This document shows, in pieces, positions 17,660 through 25,846 of a stretch of DNA of 28,222 bases. The position numbers and the translations under genes are program-made. Position 1 is the first letter of the stretch, and the number at the start of each line of letters is the position of its first letter. The notes under the pieces were generated by a model. It searched no databases. It was not told the DNA's origin and saw only the letters and a list, made by a program, of their open reading frames with translations. Source of the DNA: a virus; the IMG/VR virus record IMGVR_UViG_3300025703_000015, positions 1 to 28,222 of that record; one strand, given 5' to 3'.

Positions 17660-18607
17660 ATGACAGTTTCAATTGCTACGCTGCCTCCACAAATCCAGCA
17701 GCGATATAATGCGAAGCTTCTTTCTACACCAGAAAGAAACCTCGTCCACATGTTGTTTGCAACTCCAGTAGAGTTGCCAGACAATCAAGGGTTTATTGAT
17801 AGACAGTCTCGTTATGACCGTCTTGATCTATTCCCAGTACCGCTAGATGATGCACAAACCAATCCTCCTGCTCAACAGCTTAACCGCGTTGACGTGGATT
17901 GCCGTGTACGCGTCTATGCTACCTACATTGTCCTCACAAGACAAGTAACTATCACTAACGAAGACCCTGTTCTTAACAGTGCAGCTGCTCGACTTGGCCA
18001 ATCACTCCGTGAGACCCAAGATTCTCTCGTAAGAGACGAATTGGAAGCTACCGCTTCTATCATCAACTGCGTTGGTGGAACTAACGGCGACTTGCCAACA
18101 GAGATGGCTCTTTCCGATGTTGATGATGTTGTAACTGTGTTGCAAAACAACTCAGGCGAATACATCACTCAGATCGTAGAAGCGGATTTGAAGTTCGGCA
18201 CAGCTCCTGTCGGGGATTCTTATGGGTGCATGTTGACTACTCAAATGATTCCTGTACTGAACAACATTCAGGGATTCATTCGTAAGTTTCAGTACCCCCA
18301 CATTTCTGAAACCTTGGCGACGGAATGGGGTGGAGTTAATAACGTTAGATTCTTTGTTTCAGAACAAGGATCAATTACACCTAACGCTTCGTTACTAGGA
18401 GCAAATATTGCTAACGCTTTTGTTTCAGCTAAAGAAGCTTACAAAGTGGTGTGGCAAACAGGTGGTAAAGCACGCTTTATCTACCTACCGCCTGGTTATA
18501 ACAATGACCCTTGCATGTTGCGCCACACAGCTGGTTGCTCTATGTATCAAGGTCAATGTATCACCAATGACCTGTGGCTCCAAAACTTACGCTCAACAGG
18601 GATATAG
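17660..18607 (+). CDS. major capsid protein, N4-gp56 family
   Basis: 315 residues. It begins with the QRYNAKLLSTPERNLVHMLF helix typical of N4-gp56 coat proteins, followed by FIDRQSRYDRLDLFPVPL, a VLTRQVTITNEDPVLN strand-helix and the LGQSLRETQDSLVRDELE spine-like helix. These correspond to the HK97-fold arm, E-loop and spine. It forms the icosahedral shell. AGGT precedes ATG 17660. No cleavage protease gene is seen, so maturation probably proceeds without a dedicated protease here. The nearby GroES-like gene may help fold it. Confidence 0.85.
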   Translation: MTVSIATLPPQIQQRYNAKLLSTPERNLVHMLFATPVELPDNQGFIDRQSRYDRLDLFPVPLDDAQTNPPAQQLNRVDVDCRVRVYATYIVLTRQVTITNEDPVLNSAAARLGQSLRETQDSLVRDELEATASIINCVGGTNGDLPTEMALSDVDDVVTVLQNNSGEYITQIVEADLKFGTAPVGDSYGCMLTTQMIPVLNNIQGFIRKFQYPHISETLATEWGGVNNVRFFVSEQGSITPNASLLGANIANAFVSAKEAYKVVWQTGGKARFIYLPPGYNNDPCMLRHTAGCSMYQGQCITNDLWLQNLRSTGI

Positions 18608-18618
18608 GGGGATAAATT

Positions 18619-19686
18619 ATGTTGCCTTATTCATTTATTGGTTGCGGTTCTTATACGAACGGCGCAACTCCAATTTCTACAACTGTCATGCTCAATGATA
18701 AACCTGACTTCTTCATGGTCAGAGATATCACTAATTGGGGTGCCAGCATTGCAGGAACCTATGTAGCTGCTCCAGAACTCGAAAGCTGGTGGTATTCTAC
18801 TATGGCTCCTCAAAGCTATAGACAGACATCTCAATTGGCTGTAGTCGTGGCTAATCCCAACCTACAGACAAATGCTGGAGTAACTGGTGGATTCCAATTC
18901 ATCAACTCTGCTGTACCTCCTACTTTTGCAAGTCTCGCTGACACTGCAATCACCAACACAACCTTTGTGGTCTCTATGGCTAACACTGGAAGTATTCAAG
19001 TAGGCGATATTGTCAGAATCATTGCTCCTACTGGTATGTTGCAACTCGGCGGTCTATCAGCCCAAGTTACAGCGGTCACAACTAACGTAAGCATCACGCT
19101 GGGTTATATTGCTACTGCTGTCACTGCTGGTTTGGCAATCGCTGCTCCTGCAACTACAGGCTTCATCTTGAAATTTTACAGACCGCTTTTCTATCCAAAA
19201 GCTCTCCAAGTTCTGTTCATTCAAAATGCTGTCCTTCCTAAAGTTTACTTTGCAGAACAAAATGATTTCACCCCTGGTGAGATCGTTGACTTCAACATCC
19301 CTGTAGGATACGGGATGCAGCAAGTTAGCTTCTTAACTGGCCACCCTTTCGGTGCTGCTAGAGTTCTTACTGTGATTAACACAGCCACAGAGTCCTCTAT
19401 CACAATTGATTTGGATACAAGCGGATTTACTCCATTTGTTTACCCAACATCAGTTAATGCCTTCCAAGCTTCCCCTCCTACTTGCTTCCCAGCAGGATCA
19501 GGTGTGGTTCCTTTGAATGGCAACCCGAACGTGCCAGCGTCGCCTCCAGGCACTAACCTGGTCGATGCTTTCGACAACTTGAACAAGTACTACATGTATC
19601 TTGGTTTCAATGTCGTTGGTGCAGCTAATGCAACTATGCAATGGACAGCCTTTAAGGCCGATTTCAACGCTCTCACTAACGCTTGA
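18619..19686 (+). CDS. virion structural protein with repeated beta modules
   Basis: 355 residues, GGGGGA before ATG 18619. After an N-terminal domain with LNDKPDFFMVRDITNW, there is a Thr/Val/Ala-rich beta stretch (about 100-165, with SIQVGDIVRI) and a second module at about 195-275 (NDFTPGEIVDFNIP ... FTPFVYP). The tail includes PPGTNLVDAFDNLNKYYM. The second module and the TNLxDAFDN end recur in the gene at 20627, so these are diverged paralogues. Position next to the capsid gene suggests a head decoration or head-tail protein. Confidence 0.7.
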   Translation: MLPYSFIGCGSYTNGATPISTTVMLNDKPDFFMVRDITNWGASIAGTYVAAPELESWWYSTMAPQSYRQTSQLAVVVANPNLQTNAGVTGGFQFINSAVPPTFASLADTAITNTTFVVSMANTGSIQVGDIVRIIAPTGMLQLGGLSAQVTAVTTNVSITLGYIATAVTAGLAIAAPATTGFILKFYRPLFYPKALQVLFIQNAVLPKVYFAEQNDFTPGEIVDFNIPVGYGMQQVSFLTGHPFGAARVLTVINTATESSITIDLDTSGFTPFVYPTSVNAFQASPPTCFPAGSGVVPLNGNPNVPASPPGTNLVDAFDNLNKYYMYLGFNVVGAANATMQWTAFKADFNALTNA

Positions 19687-19712
19687 TTTATAAGCGATCC
19701 GTGAGTATGGTG

Positions 19713-19733
19713 GCCTCGTCTAAACAACGAGGC
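19713..19733 (+). promoter_or_regulatory. hairpin sequestering the HNH ribosome binding site
   Basis: GCCTCGT (19713-19719) pairs perfectly with ACGAGGC (19727-19733) around loop CTAAACA. The GAGG that should bind ribosomes for ATG 19738 is in the 3' arm. No T tract follows, so terminator function is unlikely. In T4, the I-TevI mRNA uses a comparable hairpin to limit endonuclease translation. Confidence 0.65.
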
Positions 19734-19737
19734 TATT

Positions 19738-20274
19738 ATGAAAAAGTGTACACATTGCAAAGTTGAAAAAGAACTTAATGAGTTCTGGAAAAGAAAGAAT
19801 AGAAGCTCAGGATACCAAACGATCTGCAAAGATTGTTTAAACCAACAAAGATATGCAAAACATCGGGAAAATCCCGAGATTAAACGTGCAAAACGCAGGG
19901 AATGGTATCAAAAAAACAGGGAGAAAATGATAGAAAGTGTCAAAAACTATCAGAAAAACCTTTCTCCAGAAAAAGAAGCACAGCGTCAAGAATTAAGAAG
20001 ATTGGCTTTCCAAAGGTCAAAAGAACAGAAACAAAAAAAACTGTTTTATCTTCTGAATATCTATGATAAGAATAAATTTGAGGCCAACAAGTTATTGGCA
20101 GAAGCGTTAAGGAATGGGGAAATTAAAAAACCCGATAACTGTCAAATCTGCAACGAAATTAAGCCTTTAGATGGCCATCATGCTGATTATGACAGACCTT
20201 TAGAAGTGGTTTGGGTGTGCCGAAAGTGTCACATGCAAATTCATAAAAAACTAAGACAAGGATCAAAATGTTAA
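19738..20274 (+). CDS. HNH homing-type endonuclease
   Basis: 178 residues. An N-terminal zinc finger (C4, C7, C30, C33: CTHC ... CKDC), common in phage HNH genes, is followed by a long basic linker (45-100) and an HNH core: CQIC (135-138), LDGHHADYDRP (144-154) and CRKCHMQIH (161-169). It is a mobile gene set between virion genes, overlapping the next start by seven bases. Its ribosome binding site lies in a 7-bp hairpin, which would keep expression low. It is on the same strand as its hosts, unlike the HNH at 13127. Confidence 0.9.
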   Translation: MKKCTHCKVEKELNEFWKRKNRSSGYQTICKDCLNQQRYAKHRENPEIKRAKRREWYQKNREKMIESVKNYQKNLSPEKEAQRQELRRLAFQRSKEQKQKKLFYLLNIYDKNKFEANKLLAEALRNGEIKKPDNCQICNEIKPLDGHHADYDRPLEVVWVCRKCHMQIHKKLRQGSKC

Positions 20275-20630
20275 TACAAGAAACTAGAGCCAGATCAATC
20301 TCGGTCAGAACAGCGGAAGAGAAACTTAAATCTGCTGAACGGATCAAGAAAATACAAAAAGAAGGCGAGAAGATGATTAAAGGCATCTTTGAGTTCGTCG
20401 ATGCCCAAGGTGGATGGTTTGACTTTTCCTACAGGTTCTACCCAGGCGAACCAGTACGCACAGTCAAAATTACACATGGAGAAATCGTTGATATCCCAAT
20501 GGATATGGCAAAACATCTGAACAACGTCTACAAGAAAGTTAGAATGATCAGAGAAAATGCCGATACTGGTAGAGATGTCATCACTAAGATTTCCAGAACA
20601 AGATTCATTCCGATGGAAATGGTTGCATGA
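20268..20630 (+). CDS. 120-residue protein, probably virion-associated
   Basis: ATG 20268 follows AAGGATC inside the end of the HNH gene. A charged N-terminal helix (TAEEKLKSAERIKKIQKEGEKMIKG) leads to a beta-rich half with GGWFDFSYRFYPGEPVRTVKI and a DIPMDMAKHLN segment. The second half resembles short phage structural proteins with similar FYPGEPV strands, but I cannot name the family. ATGA overlap links it to the next gene. Confidence 0.65.
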   Translation: MLIQETRARSISVRTAEEKLKSAERIKKIQKEGEKMIKGIFEFVDAQGGWFDFSYRFYPGEPVRTVKITHGEIVDIPMDMAKHLNNVYKKVRMIRENADTGRDVITKISRTRFIPMEMVA

Positions 20631-21229
20631 GTGTATTTTATCCTGCCTATAGTCTCATTAGCTCTATTAGTCAGGCTCAAAATGCAGTCGTTACTTTTCC
20701 GTCTCCTCATGATTTCACAGTAGGGGAAATAGTTTCTTTTAGGGTTTCCCCTCCCTTTGGAATGTTCGAGATGAACAACCAAGAGACTGTCGTTCAGGCA
20801 ATCACGCCGACAACCATAACGACCACAATCAACAGCATGAATTATACCCCTTTTGTACAGGCTCCCTATCAACTACCAATTTTGAATATTTTGGTAAATA
20901 CCCCAGTTTTAGGTGAGACGCAGTTCGTCTTCGCGTCCAATCCGTTCACCGTAGGCGAGGATGTATATTTCCAAGATATAGATGGGACAAACGTAAACTT
21001 CCTAAACGGATTCGTCTATCAGGTGATCAATGCAACGCCCACGACAATTAATATCTCCTTTAACTCTAATCTTGTCACTTATGTGGGTGGAGGACTTGCT
21101 ACTTTGTATCCTTTCTCCGATTTCACCTTCCTGCCAATGGCTATTCCTTCCTCATCGGGAGTTATTCCAAACGCTGTGCCTCCTCAAACCAATTTAGCGG
21201 ATGCGTTCGACAACATACCTAACACATAG
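20627..21229 (+). CDS. virion structural protein of tandem beta modules
   Basis: 200 residues. Two tandem modules are visible: about 8-77 (HDFTVGEIVSFRVSPPFGM ... YTPFV) and about 95-165 (NPFTVGEDVYFQDIDG ... LVTYVGGG). They resemble each other and the second module of the 18619 product. The C-terminus PPQTNLADAFDNIPNT matches the TNLxDAFDN part of that protein but stops where the paralogue continues for about 35 residues. Likely tail or head-surface protein of beta-sandwich or barrel repeats. Confidence 0.7.
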   Translation: MSVFYPAYSLISSISQAQNAVVTFPSPHDFTVGEIVSFRVSPPFGMFEMNNQETVVQAITPTTITTTINSMNYTPFVQAPYQLPILNILVNTPVLGETQFVFASNPFTVGEDVYFQDIDGTNVNFLNGFVYQVINATPTTINISFNSNLVTYVGGGLATLYPFSDFTFLPMAIPSSSGVIPNAVPPQTNLADAFDNIPNT

Positions 21230-21235
21230 AGAATT

Positions 21236-22312
21236 ATGGCTATTGTAAATCTAAATTCGATCTTCGCAAAGATAAGAAGGCTGACGGGAACAGGCAACGA
21301 CACTCAAATCCCAAACTTTGCCAATCCACTCAATCCGAATAGCGTAGGATTAGCGGACTATATCAATAGCTTCTACAACTATGATTTCCCTGCTCAATTC
21401 CGCTCGCTTAAGCTAAAAGACACCTACACGTTCAATACAATCCAGGGCGTTGATACATACGCCTTTAACTCCGAGCAGTTCACCACACTAGAAATGCCTT
21501 GCAGAGTTGCCAAACGCGATGTGCAGCTATTCTTCGATCAATGGACGTTTTACGGGTTATATTTCAATTGGCAAAACTTCACCAATTTCACATTCAGCAA
21601 TGGAACTGCTGGCCCATATGCAGGGAATACCACTGGTTCCCCTTTGATTCGGAGCGTTAATAATAATCCTTTGAATATAGGCAGTGCAAGTGTTCCAGGC
21701 GTTTCTCAGGGAAATCCAGGATGGCCAGCAGCTCGTGTTCAGAATATTTTGATTACAGCCAATACACTAACAGGGACTCTAAATGTCACCGATGATGGGA
21801 ATGGTGGGTTGATCGGGGATTGCCTTGCAGGTGGAACCATCAACTATCAAACTGGCGCGATAAACAATCTTACTTTTACCCAAGTCATCCCACAGGGTAA
21901 TCAAATTCAGATTCAATACAATCCAGTCAAAGAGTCTATTCCTCTTTCGATCCTTTTCTATCAGAATCAGTTTACTCTGAGACCAGTTCCAGATCAGGGG
22001 TATACAGTCGAACTAACAGCATATCGGCAACCTACACAAGCCTTAATGAATTTAGGCGCAGGGACGGGTACACCAGAACTATCTGAATGGTGGGAGTGCA
22101 TTGCAGTTGGGGCAGCCAAGAAGGTGTATGAAGACCGTTTAGATACCGACGGCATGATGCTCATGGATAAGATGCTAAAGGAGCGTTATGACGTGTGCTA
22201 TACACGCACCTATGCGCAATTAGGAAGCCAAAGGATCGCTACCATCTTTAGTGATCAAAATAATTATAACAATGGATCGGGCTTTGGCTTCGGTTCTGGA
22301 TCAGGAGTTTAA
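21236..22312 (+). CDS. head-tail adaptor-like protein with inserted beta module
   Basis: 358 residues. The N-terminus (IFAKIRRLTGTGND, then LADYINSFYNYDFP) and the C-terminal helical part (TPELSEWWECIAVGAAKKVYEDRLDTDGM) resemble P22 gp4-like adaptor or neck proteins that join portal to tail. Between them, residues about 171-230 form a beta module (TDDGNGGLIGD ... GGTINYQTGAINNLTF ... QIQIQYNP) that recurs in the next large gene. The C-terminal Gly/Ser-rich tail (FGFGSGSGV) is flexible. Family assignment is by pattern and position, not certain. Confidence 0.6.
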   Translation: MAIVNLNSIFAKIRRLTGTGNDTQIPNFANPLNPNSVGLADYINSFYNYDFPAQFRSLKLKDTYTFNTIQGVDTYAFNSEQFTTLEMPCRVAKRDVQLFFDQWTFYGLYFNWQNFTNFTFSNGTAGPYAGNTTGSPLIRSVNNNPLNIGSASVPGVSQGNPGWPAARVQNILITANTLTGTLNVTDDGNGGLIGDCLAGGTINYQTGAINNLTFTQVIPQGNQIQIQYNPVKESIPLSILFYQNQFTLRPVPDQGYTVELTAYRQPTQALMNLGAGTGTPELSEWWECIAVGAAKKVYEDRLDTDGMMLMDKMLKERYDVCYTRTYAQLGSQRIATIFSDQNNYNNGSGFGFGSGSGV

Positions 22313-22315
22313 TAT

Positions 22316-22942
22316 ATGACATTTACGGGAAACATTCCAGTCGCTACGCAATCTTTGGGACAAACCGTGGTTGCTGTGAATAATAACTTTGCCAATTATT
22401 TCAATCTTCTTTCGGTGGATCACCAAGGGCCGAACGCTGCTAATCAGGGATTTCACAAACAAGTTTCTTATCAAACCTACATTCCTCTGGCTACTCTTCC
22501 TCTTTTCCCTCAGAACTTGAATCAGTCATATTTGTTTCCTCTTCAATTAGGGACAGCAGGGACAAGTCTAGCCTACCAACCCTCGGTAGTGAACAATTAT
22601 GTGCCTGTTTCTCCAAGGGCTGTATGCAGAGCGCAAAGAACAACAGGAACAACGTGGCAATTAGCTACAGGAGAAGAAGGGCCATTTGCAGCAGGGAGCC
22701 AATTCAATGTGTCAGCCGTAGCAGCAGCAGGAGCACCCACAACCAATAGTTTTAGAGTTAATTTTTCTAGTCCCTTCACTAACAACAATTATTTCGTTGT
22801 GATTACAGGTGAGAATTTGTCTAACTCTGCGAATTGCAGTGGTTGGGTCGTAGCTAAAGATGCCTCCTTCAATTGGATGGATATCGCAGTTTCAGTAGTT
22901 CCTTTCCCCACAACAGGTTTCGTAACCGTAATGGTATACTAA
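22316..22942 (+). CDS. tail/neck structural protein, unknown family
   Basis: 208 residues. GGAG inside the preceding gene end serves as ribosome binding site. The start (VATQSLGQTVVAVNNNFANYFNLLSVDHQ) is typical of short phage tail or fibre-associated proteins, which often carry QxxxxxNFxxI and an SVDH or DHV segment. The remainder is Thr/Val/Asn-rich beta (FSSPFTNNNYFVVITGENL). The end overlaps the next start as TAATG. Role inferred from composition and position. Confidence 0.6.
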   Translation: MTFTGNIPVATQSLGQTVVAVNNNFANYFNLLSVDHQGPNAANQGFHKQVSYQTYIPLATLPLFPQNLNQSYLFPLQLGTAGTSLAYQPSVVNNYVPVSPRAVCRAQRTTGTTWQLATGEEGPFAAGSQFNVSAVAAAGAPTTNSFRVNFSSPFTNNNYFVVITGENLSNSANCSGWVVAKDASFNWMDIAVSVVPFPTTGFVTVMVY

Positions 22943-25311
22943 TGTCGATGCAGAACTTCCCAATTGTCGGACTGACCAAAGGTTTGCAGACCAATGTGCA
23001 ACCTGCGATGTTGCCCGATCAAGCATTGGCGTTCTTTCAAAATGAATACTGTTGGAGGGAGAGGTGGGTTAAAAGAGAAGGAAGACAACTTCTTGGAAGA
23101 CTTACAAGGGTTACTTTCCTGACACCAGCTTCTCTAGGAACTACTCCTCCTGGCGTAACAACTCTGAACTTTCCAAACATTTTTACCACTCTGGGTATCC
23201 CCGAAACTCTTCCTGGCCCTGAATTTGAAGAAGGTTCTCTAGTAATAACAATTGGCGCGCCTGATGCTGCTACTTTTACCGATCTTGGAAATGGAACATT
23301 TTCCGTGACTGGCAACGGATTAGCAGCAGGATCGTTCATTAATTATGTCACAGGGAATCTAACACTCAATTTTATAGCTCCGACCGTAGGGGGTGCAGCA
23401 ATCACTATCACCTTCAATTATTTCCCTGACCTTCCAGTGATGGGTATCCCACAAAGAATCTTAGCCAACCTCAACCAAACGGAAACGATCTGGTTTGACA
23501 CAACTTACGCCTATGTTTGGAACGGGGTGGGTTTCCAAGAGTTTATTCCTGGGACGACCTGGAACGGTGGAAATGCGGACTTCTTTTGGTCATATAACTA
23601 TCAAGGTGCAACCTCTGACATTAGATTATTTTGGACAACCAACTTCTTTAATAACGCAGGAAGTCCGATCAGGTATACCGATGGCGTAACATGGACGGAT
23701 TTTGCACCTCTTACTACAGCAACAACGTCGCTCTTTCAGTCCAGGATCATTATCGCCTATTATGGTAGATTGCTCATGTTAAATACCTGGGAGGGAATCA
23801 CTGCTGGTGGATATACAGGTGCTACGAATTTCTTCAACAGATGCCGTTTTTCCCAGCTTGGCGATCCTACGGATCAAGTTAATGGCTGGCGAACAGATAT
23901 CTTTGGAAGAGGAGGGGTAATTGATGCTCCTACCAACGAGGCGATCACTGGAGCGACGTTTGTTCGCAACACGCTTGTTGTGGACTTTGAGAATAGTACT
24001 TGGCAGCTTAGGTATGTGGGAGAATACGGGCTACCTTTTGTTTGGGAACGAGTCTCTTCTGATTTTGGAAGTGACTCTACTTTCAGTGGAGTATTATTTG
24101 ATAATTATCGTCTGTCGGTCGGTTCTAGGGCTATTATTTCCGCTAATGGAACGCAGGTTAACAGAGTAGACCTCGATATTCCTGACGCAGTGTTTGAATT
24201 TCAGGACGCTAATGATGGTTTAGAGCGTATCCAAGGGATCAGAAACTTTCAGAAAGAATTGGTTTACTGGAACTATGTAGATTCCAACACGGGCGTAGAC
24301 CTAACAGGCACTTCACCAACCTTCCCTAATTATGTTCTCCTCTACAACTACAGAAATCAGACGTGGGCTGTCTTTAGAGATAGCATTACAGCTTTTGGTC
24401 AATTTCAGAGCAACATCGGGATCACATGGGGAAGCCTTACAACTTTCTGGGGTTCAACAGACATTCTTTGGAGCGAGGGAGCCGATCAATCTGGCTTTGA
24501 GCTGATTACTTGCGGAGATCAACAGGGATTTGTCTCTATCTATTGTGATGAATCCCCTTCACAAATTTCAACGGTGGCAGCTAACGATCAAGAGACGCTA
24601 ACGATTACGGCGATTAATTTGGCCACTTCATTAATTACAGTTCAGTCTATCTCGCATAATCTTCTACAAGGTGAGATAATCTATATCTCAGGCCTTCTAT
24701 TTCTCGATTCGACCACGATGCTCCCTATCCCAACTGATTTAAATAATCAGATTTATCAAGTTCAGCAAACTGCATCACAGAACACCTTCCAACTGCTTAA
24801 GTACAACTTCACCAGTGGGCAATATGAGCCTTTTGTATTCACTCCAGCAGCGGCAACTTCACTGTATGTCGGCGGGGGTAGGATTACCCTTTTTCCTCAA
24901 ATGAATATCCTTACCAAAGACATCAACTTGTTCCAAGGAAAGAGCAAGCAAACAAAGCTTTCGCGCTTGGATTTTTTAGTTGAACCAGTGTCGGCGGTCG
25001 GGGAAATTCCAGGAGGAGCGGTTAACGTAAATCTTTGGCTTAACGCGACGTTAAATTCACCGACCAATCCAATTTCAGGAAATATCTTAGTGGGCAATCA
25101 GCAATTGAGCCTTAACCTTGACCCGTCATTCTATACTCCTGGAAGTCAATACGCTTGGTTCAGCTTTTACGCAACGCTTGCTTCTCAGTATTTCAGCATT
25201 AATATCACCTATGGCGACGCACTAATGAACACTTTTGCAACGCACAGCCAGACTTGTACTGTCTACGGGATCAATGCGTGGTGCAGAGTCGGCGGTAAAC
25301 TGGTTTATTGA
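22942..25311 (+). CDS. large tail protein, probable nozzle / DNA-stabilisation protein
   Basis: 789 residues from ATG 22942 (TAATG with the previous stop); an in-frame ATG at 22873 lies within the upstream gene. The N-terminus GLTKGLQTNVQPAMLPDQALAFFQN is followed by a beta module at about 100-165 shared with the 21236 product. YFPDLPVMG (160-168) and a long beta-propeller-like region with repeated Trp/Phe blades follow (up to about 540). A FCCH-like module at about 553-630 (SHNLLQGEIIYISG ... EPFVF) and a jelly-roll-like end complete it. Size and place match P22 gp10-type tail stabilisers. Confidence 0.6.
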   Translation: MSMQNFPIVGLTKGLQTNVQPAMLPDQALAFFQNEYCWRERWVKREGRQLLGRLTRVTFLTPASLGTTPPGVTTLNFPNIFTTLGIPETLPGPEFEEGSLVITIGAPDAATFTDLGNGTFSVTGNGLAAGSFINYVTGNLTLNFIAPTVGGAAITITFNYFPDLPVMGIPQRILANLNQTETIWFDTTYAYVWNGVGFQEFIPGTTWNGGNADFFWSYNYQGATSDIRLFWTTNFFNNAGSPIRYTDGVTWTDFAPLTTATTSLFQSRIIIAYYGRLLMLNTWEGITAGGYTGATNFFNRCRFSQLGDPTDQVNGWRTDIFGRGGVIDAPTNEAITGATFVRNTLVVDFENSTWQLRYVGEYGLPFVWERVSSDFGSDSTFSGVLFDNYRLSVGSRAIISANGTQVNRVDLDIPDAVFEFQDANDGLERIQGIRNFQKELVYWNYVDSNTGVDLTGTSPTFPNYVLLYNYRNQTWAVFRDSITAFGQFQSNIGITWGSLTTFWGSTDILWSEGADQSGFELITCGDQQGFVSIYCDESPSQISTVAANDQETLTITAINLATSLITVQSISHNLLQGEIIYISGLLFLDSTTMLPIPTDLNNQIYQVQQTASQNTFQLLKYNFTSGQYEPFVFTPAAATSLYVGGGRITLFPQMNILTKDINLFQGKSKQTKLSRLDFLVEPVSAVGEIPGGAVNVNLWLNATLNSPTNPISGNILVGNQQLSLNLDPSFYTPGSQYAWFSFYATLASQYFSINITYGDALMNTFATHSQTCTVYGINAWCRVGGKLVY

Positions 25312-25317
25312 GGTTTT

Positions 25318-25794
25318 ATGAGTTCAACTTCTGATCCAGCTCTCCAGGTAAACCAACTTCCGATAAGCATTGAATTTCCTGAAGACCCCGAAAGATTCCG
25401 AGAGGTCTTAACAACCAATCTCAGGAATACCGCTTCCACCGTGAATACTAAAGAGGGCGGTCTTTATAATCTAATTGAACAGTTCCCATCAAAACAATAC
25501 TACAACATTAATAACGTAAACACGTTTAGAAACGTTTATCGCAAGGTTTTTGATTTAACTGTGCTTAATGGAGGCCCGATTGGTGGTGGCGCAACTGTTA
25601 CCTTTCCACACGGGATCGTGGGTTTAATGTTTGGGACATTGATTTATGCAGGATGCACAAGCGTGACTCCGACTTACTTTTCCGTGATGGGGCAACCGAA
25701 TATTTTCTTAAGCGCAACTAACATTAATTTTACAAATCCACTGGGCGTTGCATTAACTTCGGTAATCGCAGTGTGCGAATACCTTAAAAATTAA
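25318..25794 (+). CDS. tail structural protein, unknown (158 aa)
   Basis: ATG 25318 follows GAGG. The start is LPISIEFPEDPERFREVLTTNLRNTASTVNTKEGGLYN, a pattern seen in small phage tail proteins ahead of host-binding domains (IPxEFPxDxxxFxxVL ... VNxKExGxY). A beta half follows (TVTFPHGIVGLMFGTLIYAG). It could be a fibre-attachment or head-tail protein. Last gene of this stretch; a candidate promoter follows. Confidence 0.65.
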   Translation: MSSTSDPALQVNQLPISIEFPEDPERFREVLTTNLRNTASTVNTKEGGLYNLIEQFPSKQYYNINNVNTFRNVYRKVFDLTVLNGGPIGGGATVTFPHGIVGLMFGTLIYAGCTSVTPTYFSVMGQPNIFLSATNINFTNPLGVALTSVIAVCEYLKN

Positions 25795-25798
25795 CATA

Positions 25799-25827
25799 TT
25801 GATATAAGCAATTTTCTCGCATAGGAT
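25799..25827 (+). promoter_or_regulatory. candidate promoter before ejection-protein genes
   Basis: TTGATA (25799-25804), a 17-base spacer and TAGGAT (25822-25827), 19 bases before ATG 25847. It matches sigma-70 consensus better than other sites in this region (five of six at -35, four of six at -10). It would give extra expression of the internal virion genes. Confidence 0.45.
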
Positions 25828-25846
25828 GAAAAAAAAGGGTTAAAAC

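Noticed and set aside
19738-20274. Group I intron or intein hosting the HNH gene
   Set aside because: The HNH genes stand between complete reading frames with their own starts and stops; no split gene or intron core is visible on either side.
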